From Struthio camelus (Eukaryota > Chordata > Aves > Struthioniformes > Struthionidae): 64,000 bases of DNA. The notes below the pieces were generated by a model, which was not told the origin of the DNA, made no database searches, and was given only the letters and a program-made list of their open reading frames with translations. Positions within the stretch are counted from its first letter, which is position 1; each line of letters opens with the position of its first letter. Shown here one piece after another: positions 1 through 9,094 of the stretch. Location: assembly GCF_040807025.1 (NCBI RefSeq), contig NC_090943.1, positions 1,536,356 to 1,600,355 of the forward strand, written 5' to 3'. A program made the translations under genes and the position numbers.

Positions 1-3000
1 GCTTGGAAGCGTGTTGGTGCAAGGGACTGGCCGTAGCAAGACCATGGGGTTCACATCTCTCACGGCAGCAGTGAAGAAAGATGCCCTGAGCGAAGAGCAG
101 CAGCCTTCCCCCAACCCAGCCCTCTGCCATGCTGCTTGAAGCCTCTTGGAAAAGCAAAACTGAAACCCAGGGGGAGAGGTACCGATCCGTCAGGGCTAGG
201 AGCTGATAGGGGCTTCAGAGCTGTAGTGGAAACGCTCGCTTGCTCAAATAAAGAAAACCTGCCGCAGCCGTAAGGTCCTGAAAAGCCACTAGCAAACAGG
301 ATAGACCTAATTTGAGGCTAGACCAAGAGAAGTTATTCTGGATTCATGTCTTATACCCATCTGTGCTTGGCTTGCTTGGATTAAAGAAGGCCCACTGCTG
401 ATCACCAAAGGGTGAATATCAAGTTGGCAGCTAGCCAGAAATAAGGCTTATCATGCTGAGGCATAAAAGGAAAGGAAAATGAAAGGGGGTAGCATGTGCC
501 TACTTGTAAAAGCACAGGGCTTAGGGCCCCCCAGGGAACGTTACGGTGGAGCTGGAGCCAGGGCTAGGACAAAACACTCATTACAAAAGAAAACTGCACC
601 AGCATCTCCGAGAAAAGTGCTCAGCTCCACAGGGTAATGAGTTATGTCTCCCCACTGCCAGGCGAGGCAGGAGTTATCCCCAAAGTCTTCCGCGATTCAG
701 CGGGGCAGCCGGTCCCAGAGCTCGCAGCTGAAGCCCAGTGTGGCTTCAAGCAGATCGTGTTTCCTGGCCGGATGAGGAAAGCTTCTTTCGTCCCTACACA
801 AACTGTGGGCACAGAGCTCCCCAAGCCTGTCTCTAACAAGACTTCTGTCAGCCCTGGATAAAGACGTTTTCGACGAGCTTAGCGCTTCCGGACGGAAGAC
901 AGCTCATGCCGCTTTACCCTCCAGCAGTGTTGCCCAAACCTTCCGAGAGCCTGAGCAGAAATTTATCCCACCTTCCTGGCTCTACCAGCAAAGGGGGAAG
1001 ACTCAGAAACCTGCAGCCCAGCTTTGCCCCACATCGGACAGACACCAAAGCTTTGATTTGCTCCCAGTGACTGTCACATTAAGGAAATTCAGGCATACAT
1101 GAAGGACCAGGAGCATCCCGCTCGAGATTAACACAGTTCATGGCTCGAGAAGAGAGGAAACTTTTCTCTCCTCCCTCACCGTTTCTGCCCTCACCTTGGT
1201 GAGCACAAGAGCCAGCACGGCAGATTTAGATTCGCCATCACTTTAGTTCTCACAAACCAGCAGCACAGAGTGATGTCTAGGCCGTAAACCCAGCACAAAA
1301 GTATTTGGATCAAACAGCGGCATGGAAGCCTCTGTTGTTTAAAACAGATTTAAACCTGCTGCCGTGCAAAAAGAATCCCTTAAATAAAGCACAGTTCAAA
1401 GTGACTCCCTGGACCTATACGTCACCCTCTCCTCCTTATCGGCTCCCCCACACCCGGTGGCCCTGGGTGCCCGCGAGGGCCCGCCGCCGGTTTGCCCGGC
1501 TTTCCTGAGCAAACAGGAACAGCAAGCCCTGCGCCTCGCTGCCGGCTGCTGCATCTTGTCCCAGCCGGCGAGGCATGACTCAGCTCCCAACCACAATCGC
1601 CGGCAGGGAAAGTAGCCGCTTCCCGGGTCACTGCAGCTCCGGGGACGCCGTCCTGCCCGCGCAGCAGCGGGGGACACTGCCACTGCCCCGTCGCTTCCCC
1701 CGCGCAGGTCCGACAGGCTGCCAGCCGGCCACGGCACCGCAAAACACAGAGTGCTGGCAGGCAGCAGGGCTGCTAACGCGGGATAAAGCCGCCTCCTTTC
1801 GCTCAAGATCAGTTAGTTTGTAAATGGTAATTTTCGTCCCTAGATGGCACTACAAAATGCTGGTGATCAATGGAGCTTTTTGTTTACAGCTGTGTAATTA
1901 AGTACTTACTCTCCCTTCATTTCATAAAAACGAATCAAAAGCTAGAAGGGGAGCATCCCCCGCTAAGACAGCCTGCACGTGCTACAGGCATGGAAATACA
2001 TTTACTGTAGCGTAACGCTTCTCAGTTAGAAATCTCAAAGAACGGCAAGAGTCTTCTTTTACAGAAGTAAACATTTTGAGGGCCTGGAAAACACCAAGGG
2101 AGAACAGAGCTCCTGAGGTGCACAGATGAGCTCCAATAAGAAGTTCAAAGCGAGAGAAGATCCCAGCTTCCCCAAAAGATGGAGCAATAGGCAAAGGGCA
2201 GGGTTCAAGTCCCCATGCCAAGCCTTGGTTTAAAGTAGCTTTTTCTTCTACTTGTTGCTTTGAGACAGGCCAGACACAAAGTCTTTCAGAACGGCGAGAC
2301 AGACACCTGCCAGTCTTTCACTTCTGGGTGCCAAGGCTGGCGGTATCACTCTTCTGCCTGGGAAAACACTACGTTCCTCCTTCGTGGGAGACATCTAACA
2401 CTGGATGAACACCGAACGGTTTAGGTCAGTCCTACCACTTCAGGGCAGTGGCCTTCAACCTGCCTGTTTGTTTTGGTCTCTTTTTGGGTGGCAAAGAGAA
2501 GCCTTCAGGTCCAAACCCTCCCTGACCTATGAGGCCATGCTGTGCCCTTTTTATGACGGCACAACCTTTCAGCCTGCCTGTCTGTTAGCTCTGTACTCTG
2601 GGGTTCGTAAGGCCCTTGGCCAACAGGGGCCTTTAGGAATTAAGAAGCCTGCCCATCTTCCCCTAACAATTGACACCTGCTCAAGACAAACCTCCTCAGC
2701 CACAGCCTTTTGGAGGCGGTACCTCACGATTCTAGGGCAGCTCGCTTGGATGATCACTGGGGCTCCATGTTAGACTCTTAACTTCCCTCTGACAGTGCCC
2801 TGAAGTGATTAGGTCTTTAAAGCAACTGCTGCTGGAAAAACAAACGAAACAGTGCTCCATACGCAACGAGCGGCTAGGAACGGGAGAACCAGATCGCTCT
2901 TCCTTAGTTTCCTCCCTTTTCTTCCTTCTTCTACAAAAGTCCACAGGAACTGAATGAAACGAGAAGCCAGATAACAGCCACACGCAGCAAAGGACACAAC

Positions 3001-3100
3001 ATTTGAACTCGAACCCGAATCTTTTAACATCACTGGAGCCCATCAGCACATTACAAATAACCGCTGCCATCAAGCACGGCCAGAGGAGCCCCGAGCTGCT
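1..3100. other. Unannotated left flank, probably PTPN23 intron 1 or beyond
   Basis: I recognise no gene here. The open frames on both strands are short, have no conserved motif and are not bounded by convincing splice sites. I looked on the minus strand for PTPN23 exon 2, which should continue the Bro1 domain, and did not find it. A GC-rich patch lies at about 1420-1780. A short degenerate duplication lies at about 2450-2640, where a 'cctgcctgt' core recurs at about 2459 and 2574. If PTPN23 is intact in this genome, this is intronic sequence running off the left edge; that is inference from the exon-1 donor at 4845. Confidence 0.4.
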
Positions 3101-3560
3101 CTCAGGGCCGCAGCGAGCGCCCACGGAGCGGGAGGCTGCTCACACAGCAGGTCTCCAGTGGAAGAGAGGATGCAGCGCTCGGAGCCGGCACGGTCACATG
3201 CTGCGGGGTCAGACTTGCCAACTCACTCCGCCAGACATCGCTCGCCCCCGAGGCGGGTGGCGAAGCCTCTCCCACTGCTAAAGCATCAGAAACTCCCTCC
3301 GCCCCAAAGTCTGCCCCTCGGACGAGGAGGGCCCGCGAGCGCAGCGCAAACAGGGGCGCCCGCTGACCGCCGAGGAAGGCCCCGCAGCGGCAACGAGCCG
3401 GGCAGCAGCGCGCCCCAAGCTGGCCGGCAGCGAACCGAGCAGGGGCAGCCCGTGGGGGCCGACGGGCGCCGCGGACGCGCTCGTGGCCTCGCTCCAGCCC
3501 CTCCGCGTGCAGCAGAGCCCCGACGGGGCCATGTGTCACAGGAGACCCGGCCAGCTCACC
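3100..3560. promoter_or_regulatory. GC- and CpG-rich patch, function unknown
   Basis: The base composition rises sharply compared with the preceding 1.2 kb, with many CG dinucleotides between about 3170 and 3540. No coding exon or splice structure could be assigned to it. It could be an alternative promoter or CpG shore inside PTPN23 intron 1, or unlabelled GC-rich intron. Only the composition is seen; the regulatory role is a guess. Confidence 0.25.
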
Positions 3561-3779
3561 GCACCCACCCGCCCTGCCAGCTCTCTATGGGGCGTCCCCC
3601 CGGTCCCTTCTCCACCCCACGCAGGAGTCCCCAACCCCGGACTGGGGCCCCCCAGCCCTTCCCCTACCCCAGTGTGGCAACCCTCAGCTCCCTTGTTTTC
3701 TCCTGCAGTCCCCCAAACACCCCCGGCACCCTCACAACCCCCTTTCCTGATCTGAGACACCCTGCCCCACACCCCCTGT

Positions 3780-4745
3780 GGCATCCCAAACACACCCCCC
3801 CTAGACCTCAAACACCCCTGCAAACACCCCCAAAACCCCCAGACATCCCCCACACACCACAAAAAAAACCCAAGCCCCCCCATCCACCACAGAAACCCCT
3901 AAACACCCCCCCACCCACCACAGAACCCCCCCAGACAACCCCCATCTGCTGCAGAAACCCTCAAACCACCCCAGACAGCCCCCCACACCACAAAAAAACC
4001 CACACCCCCCAAACATCCCCCACCCACCACACAACCCCCAGACACCCCCCATCCACCACAGAACCCCCCCCAAACAACTCCCATCTGCCACAGAAACTCT
4101 CAAACCACCCCACACACACCTCCCCACACCACAAAAAACCCCAAACCACCCCAGAAACCCCCCACACCACAAAAACACCCCAAACCACTCCCCAGACACC
4201 CCCCACACCACAAAAGCACCCCAAACCACTCCCCAGACACCCCCCACACCACAAAAACACCCCAAACCACCCCCCAGAAACCCCCCACACCACAAAAACA
4301 CCCCAAACCACCCCCCAGACACCCCCCACACCACAAAAACACCCCAAACCACCCCCCAGACACCCCCCACACCACAAAAACACCCCAAACCACCCCCCAG
4401 ACACCCCCCACACCACAAAAACACCCCAAACCACCCCCCAGACACCCCCCACACCACAAAAACACCCCAAACCACCCCCCAGACACCCCCCACACCACAA
4501 AAAACACCCCAAACCACCCCCCAGACACCCCCCACACCACAAAAAAATCCCAAACCACCCCCCAGACACCCCCCACACCACAAAAACACCCCAAACCACC
4601 CCAGACACCCCCCACACCACAAAAAGCACCCCAAACCACCCCAGACACGCCCCCACACCACAAAAAAAACCCCAAACCACCCCAGACACCCCCCCACACC
4701 ACAAAAATACCCCAAACAGCCCCTATCCACTACATAACCCTCAAA
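3780..4745. repeat. 41-bp minisatellite in PTPN23 intron 1
   Basis: A tandem array with a 41-bp period is clearest between about 4120 and 4720, where a 'cacaaaaacaccccaaacc' block recurs at 4291, 4332 and 4373. The array decays toward 3780. On the plus strand the unit is C runs and A runs without G except in 'cagac'. The transcribed minus strand therefore carries repeated runs of 4-6 G. Roughly 14 good copies are present. Long open frames across it on both strands (Pro/Thr/His-rich on plus, Gly/Val/Trp-rich on minus) come from the repeat and are not genes. Confidence 0.9.
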
Positions 4746-4845
4746 CACCCCAACCCCCGCCCCAAACCACCCCAACCCCCCTCCCCGAGCTCTGCCCTCC
4801 CCCCTCCGCACCCCAAACACGCCCCCTCACCCCCCCCGACCCCAC

Positions 4846-4929
4846 CTTCTTGACGGCGGCGTTGAAGGCGAACTCGCCGGCCTCCTTGAGGTCGAGCCAG
4901 ATCATGGGCATGCGGGGCACGGCCTCCAT
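4846..4929 (-). CDS. PTPN23: PTPN23 (HD-PTP) first coding exon, partial gene
   Basis: The exon is 28 codons from the ATG at 4929 to a donor 'AAG|gtgggg' at 4846/4845. It begins MEAVPRMPMIWLDLKEAG, which matches my recollection of the N-terminus of vertebrate PTPN23, and it ends in ...AVKK at a phase-0 donor. HD-PTP is a large endosomal protein with an N-terminal Bro1 domain that binds ESCRT-III, a V domain, a proline-rich region and a C-terminal tyrosine-phosphatase-like domain. This exon covers only the start of the Bro1 domain. The rest of the gene lies to the left and was not found in the window. The upstream sequence is a CpG island, which supports a true first exon. The assignment rests on one short exon. 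Confidence 0.82.
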
Positions 4930-5100
4930 CGCGGCCCGCCGCCTCGGCACCGCCCGCCCGCCCCGCCGCAAGCGCGCGCGCCGCCCCACGGGAAACCGAG
5001 TCCTCCCGCCCCGGCCACGCCCCCTCACTTCCGGCGGCGGCGGCGGCGCTCCGCCCCCTGCGGCGCTGCGCGTGCGCGCTGCTCCCATGGCGACGCCCCG
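4930..5100 (-). promoter_or_regulatory. PTPN23 CpG-island core promoter with ETS and NRF1-like sites
   Basis: The sequence immediately upstream of the PTPN23 ATG is very GC-rich. It contains an ETS/GABPA-type site CACTTCCGG at 5026-5034 and an NRF1-like GCGCGTGCGC at 5068-5077. There is no TATA box. This is the normal layout of a housekeeping CpG-island promoter. The motifs are read directly; their use is inferred. Confidence 0.6.
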
Positions 5101-5370
5101 CCGCCGGGGAGGGCGGTGAAACGGGCTGTCCCTATAGCGACGCCCCGCGCCCTCCCCGGCGGCGGCGAAGGCGGGCGGTTCCCATAGCGACGCCCCGCCC
5201 CGGGGGGGGCGAGGGGGCAGGTCCTATGGTCACGTCCCGCCCCTTGCGGGAGGAGAGGGCGGTTGCCATGGCGACGCCCCCGCCCCTGCAGGAAGAGAGG
5301 GTGGTTGCCATGGCGACGCCCCCGCCCGCCCCTGCAGGAAGAGAGGGCGGTTGCCATGGCGACGCCCCCG
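5080..5370. repeat. Tandem array of RFX X-box-like sites upstream of PTPN23
   Basis: A unit of about 42-50 bp is repeated about seven times. Three copies carry the identical 14-mer GTTGCCATGGCGAC (5262-5275, 5304-5317, 5350-5363). Related cores lie near 5084, 5127, 5177 and 5219, for example 'GGTTCCCATAGCGACG'. The core is one base from the canonical RFX X-box palindrome GTTGCCATGGCAAC. Between the cores are GC-rich linkers ('cccgcccctgcaggaagagagg'-like). The array sits 150-430 bp upstream of the PTPN23 ATG and about 1 kb past the MYO1G 3' end. Confidence 0.75.
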
Positions 5371-5424
5371 CCCGCAGCCGCGGCGCTCCCGGGGCGGAGC
5401 CGCGACACCCGGTGCGGGCGCAGG

Positions 5425-5545
5425 GAGCGGCCGGGACCGGGACACCGGCAGCCAGGGACCCCGGGGACCCCGAGACACCGGGACACCAGGACACCGGCAG
5501 CCAGGGACCCCGGGGACACTGGGACCCTGCTCGGGAGGGCGTCGG
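5425..5545. repeat. Short GGGACACC-type decamer repeat
   Basis: Decamer-like blocks ('gggacaccgg', 'gccagggacc', 'ccggggaccc') recur between PTPN23 and MYO1G. The same family of blocks forms the long array in MYO1G intron 20 (7080-8170). No gene is seen in this stretch. Confidence 0.7.
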
Positions 5546-5724
5546 GGGACTCAGGGCCCGAGGCCGGCTGAGGGGCCCTTGGGTGCCCCTTTCTCGCCGA
5601 AGGAGCCCTCAGGCCCTGCCCACCCGTGGCGGAGCTCTGCGAGGTGCTCAGGGGTCCCTGCTTGCCCAAGGTGTGTGTGTGGGGGGGGGGGAAGGGTGGT
5701 CCAGGTGGCACAGCCCTGCCCCGG

Positions 5725-6285
5725 CCTTCCCACCCCATCCCACATCCTCTCCCATCTCCATCCATCCCATCCCAACTCACTCCATCCCATCCTGTCCCAC
5801 CCTGTCCCATCCCACACCATCCCATCCTGCCCCATCCCACATCACCTCCATCCACCCCATTCATCCCAGTTCCATCCCGCCCCATTTCATTGCATCCTAC
5901 CCCATTTCATCCCATCCCATCCCATCCTGCCCCATCCCACCCCATCTCCATCCATCCCACCCCATTCTGTCCCGTCCCATCCCATCCCACACCATCTCCA
6001 TCCATCCCATCCCACCCAACCCCATACCATACCATAACTATCTCCATCCATCCCATCCCGTCCCATCCCATCTCGTCTCATCTCATCCCATCTCATCCCA
6101 TCTCCTCTCATCATCTCATTCCACTTCATCCCACCTCATGTCATGTCATCCCCTCCCCTCCCCTCCCCTCCCATTCCATCTCATTCCATCCCATCCCGTC
6201 TCGTGTCATCCCATCCCATCCCATCCCGCACCATCTCCATCCTCCCCACCCCATACCACCCCATCCCTCCCCAGCCCAGTCCTGC
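5725..6285. repeat. CCCAT pentanucleotide array downstream of MYO1G
   Basis: This is a degenerate (CCCAT)n/(CCATC)n array of about 550 bp, with interspersed 'tccatccatccc', 'ctgtcc' and 'cctcccctcc' variants. It lies just past the MYO1G poly(A) signal. Ser/His/Pro-rich open frames across it are repeat artefacts. The same pentamer occurs in MYO1G introns 5 and 7. Confidence 0.9.
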
Positions 6286-6444
6286 CCCACTGCAGCCAAT
6301 TTTAGGCCCCCACTGCCCAGCCCATGCCCTGGGCTAGCAGTGGCCCAAGTTTTGGTGGGGGGGCCACTGGGAAAACCCCAGCCACCATGCTGGGGGTGCT
6401 GGGGGTCCCAGGCAGGGTCACTCCCACGCTCCCATCGAGGGCTC

Positions 6445-6450
6445 TTTATT
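6445..6450 (-). terminator. MYO1G poly(A) signal AATAAA
   Basis: TTTATT on the plus strand gives AATAAA on the minus strand, 152 bases after the MYO1G stop codon (6602-6604). It would give a very short 3' UTR. The spacing is normal and no better signal lies between it and the stop. Confidence 0.75.
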
Positions 6451-6601
6451 CCCAGTGTGCACAGAGGCTTTGGCACGTCCCGGGGGCAGCGAGGGGCCAT
6501 GGGGCCGGGGCCACGCTGTCCCCGGGGCTGCAGCGGGACAAGGAGCACCTTGGTGGTGGTGAAGCGGCCCCGGCCGAGTCCCCGGCCCGCCCTGGCCCCC
6601 C

Positions 6602-9094
6602 TCATCTGCCAGGGCAGTAGAGCACGAAGCCATCACGGCTCTTGCTGAAATCGGGGGCAGTCACGTCGGGACGGGTCTCCACGGCCAGCAGCCGCTTGCG
6701 GCCACGCAGGCTCAGCTGGATGCAGTCGGACACGCGGACCTGCAGCTCCCGCTTGGTCCTGCAAGAGCCCGGGCTCAGCGCGGTGCCGCCGGGGCGGCCG
6801 TGCCATGCCGCACCGTGCCACGCCGTGGGGATGCGTGTCCATCCCGGACTCACGTGCGGCAGTGCTCCAGCAGGACGCCCACCAGCTCGCCCACCCGGTT
6901 GTCCCCCGCCGGCTGCATCTTGTGCAGGCACACGGCCATGTCGTCGTGGCTCTGCGTGTGGAAGACCACGAGCTGCGCCTGGCAGCTCGTCACGCTCAGC
7001 CCCGTTACCTGTGGGCCACGCGCGGGTGTCATGGCCAAGCGCGGGCATCCAGGGCCGTGGCATGCCCCGCTGCCCCGGACCGTGCTGTGGATGTCCACAG
7101 CACAGGGACCCGGGACACCAGGAACTAGAGACACTGGGACCCCAGCAGCCAGGGGCCCCAGGGACCCGGGAGCTGGGGCACTGGGACCCGGGACACCGGG
7201 AGCCAGGGATACAGGGTGCTGGGACATCAGGACACCAGAAGCTGGGACACTGGGACCCGGGACACCGGGAGCCGGGGATGCAGGGAGCTGGGACACTGGG
7301 AGCTGGGACACTGGGACTCAGGACACCAGGAGCCGGGGATGCAGGGAGCTGGGACACTGGGAGCTGGGACGCCGGGACCCAGGACACCAGGCGCCAGGGA
7401 TACAGGTCGCTAGGACATCGGGACACCAGAAGCTGGGACAATGGCGCTCAGGACACCAGGAGCCAGGGATGCACGGAGCTGGGACACCGGGACACTGGGA
7501 GCTGGGACACCAGGACCCAGAACACAAGGAGCTGGGGATACAGGGTGCTGGGACATTGGGACGCCGGGACCTAGGACACCAGGAGCCAGGGATACAGAGA
7601 CCTGGGACACTGGGACACTGGGAACTGGGACACTGGGACACCAGGAGCTAGGGACCCCAGGAACCTGGGAGCAAGGACACAGGGACCTGGGACACTGGGA
7701 GCTGGGATGCAGGGAATTGGGACAGCAGGACACCAGGAGCCAGGCACCCAGGAGCTGGGACTCTGGGAGCCGGGGACCCCAGGGAGCTGGAAGCTGGGAC
7801 ACAGGGACCTGGGACATTGGGAGTCAGGACACCAGGGGCCAGGATACAGGGACCTGGGACAGCAGGACATCAGAAGCCAGGGACTCCAGGGACCCAGGAG
7901 CTGGGACACTGGGAGGCAGGGACACTGGGACCTGGGTGCCAGGGACAGAGGGACACCAGGACACCAGGAGCCAGGGACCCCAGGGACCCAGGAGCTGGGA
8001 CACAGGGACCCGGGAGCCGGGACATCGGGAAACAGGGACCCGAGACACTGGGACATCAGCAGCAAGAGACCCCAGCGAGCCAGGTCTCAGGGACGGGGGA
8101 CACAGGGGACACCAGGAGCCAGGGACCCCGGCAGCTGGGGACCCGGATGTGGAGCCAGGCGCGGGCGTCCACGGCAGGGTGCGGGGCCACGGCTCACCAC
8201 GCTGAGCGGCAGCGCCCGCATCACCCGGTACTGGTGGCGCGGGTCGAGCTTGTAGAGGTGCTGGTCGGTGAGCAGGATGGCCCGGTCGCAGCTCTTGTTG
8301 AAGCGGTTGATCTGCGGGGCAGAGCCGGGCTGAGGGCACCCGGAGAGGGTGGGAGACCCCCAGAAAGGGGGGAGGGGGGGCCACCCGGGGCAGCGGATGG
8401 GTGGTGGAGGAGGATGGTGACGTGGGACCCCCCCCTCACCTTGCGGACGTGGCAGGAGAAGAGCACGGCGCCGAAGCGCACCTTGTCCCGCAGCGCCTGC
8501 ACCCGGCGGGCGAAGGGCAGCGCCAGCCCCGGGTTCTCGGTGGCCTGCGGGGACACGCGCGGTGGGGTACCTGCGGGCCACCGCCACCCATGGGTGCCCC
8601 CCGCTTCGGCTCGCGCCGAGCCCTTACCGAGGAGAGGTAGTCGCGCGCCCAGCTCCGCTGGCACCCCCAGTCCTTGCGCAGCCCCTGCAGCATCCCCAGG
8701 GCCGCCACCTTGGCCCGGATCTGGGCCATGTCCGAGGGTGGGATGTTCTTGACGATCTGCCTCGCTCGCCACCTGCAAGGAGCCGGGGTGGAAGCGGGGG
8801 GACCAACACGGCGCGCTCAGACCCCGGGGAGCGGGAGCGGAGCGGGACGGGGCGCGCATCCGGCGGGTACCTGCGGAAGAGCAGCTTGGCGTTGTCCTGG
8901 AAGCGGGCCAGCACGGCCGGCGGCTCGGGCCAGGGCACGCTCTTGCCGTAGTCGGGCATGGCGCGGACGCCCTGGAAGCGCCGCACCAGCTCCAGCAGGT
9001 AGGACTTCACCTTGTGCCGCTTGTAGTAGCCCATGATGGCGTAGGCGGCACGCAGGTAGCGGCAGCGCTTCCGCGCCAGGGCACCGCGCCAGGC
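6602..9094 (-). CDS. MYO1G: MYO1G exons 17-22: IQ neck and TH1 tail
   Basis: Exon 17 (residues 709-782) opens with [10 protein letters not shown], completing IQ1 ([13 protein letters not shown]), and carries a weaker second IQ near 728-738 ([11 protein letters not shown]). Calmodulin is the expected light chain. Exons 18-22 form the basic TH1 tail that binds acidic phospholipids. They include [43 protein letters not shown] and VTGLSV, all typical of the MYO1D/MYO1G branch. The protein ends [14 protein letters not shown] followed by TGA at 6604-6602. Intron 20 (7009-8197) is expanded by a decamer repeat; introns 17, 18 and 21 are under 100 bp. Confidence 0.92.

Noticed and set aside
1396-1806. 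136-codon minus-strand frame as a possible PTPN23 or other exon
   Set aside because: No Bro1-domain motif, no flanking splice sites of quality, and Arg/Ala/Cys-rich composition typical of CpG-rich DNA.
3801-4820. 339-codon minus-strand frame rich in Gly, Val, Trp and Cys
   Set aside because: Reverse reading of the same minisatellite; intronic relative to PTPN23.
3158-5119. 653-codon plus-strand open frame rich in Pro, Thr and His
   Set aside because: It runs through the 41-bp minisatellite, where 41-bp units lacking stop codons cycle through the frames, and through the PTPN23 promoter. Composition follows the repeat and there is no splice or homology support.
5226-6648. Several 220-360 codon Ser/His/Pro-rich frames
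   Set aside because: Produced by X-box linkers and the CCCAT pentamer, whose length of five lets all frames stay open.
6642-8205. Long Gly/Asp/Thr-rich plus-strand frames
   Set aside because: They cover MYO1G exons in the wrong sense and the decamer array of intron 20.
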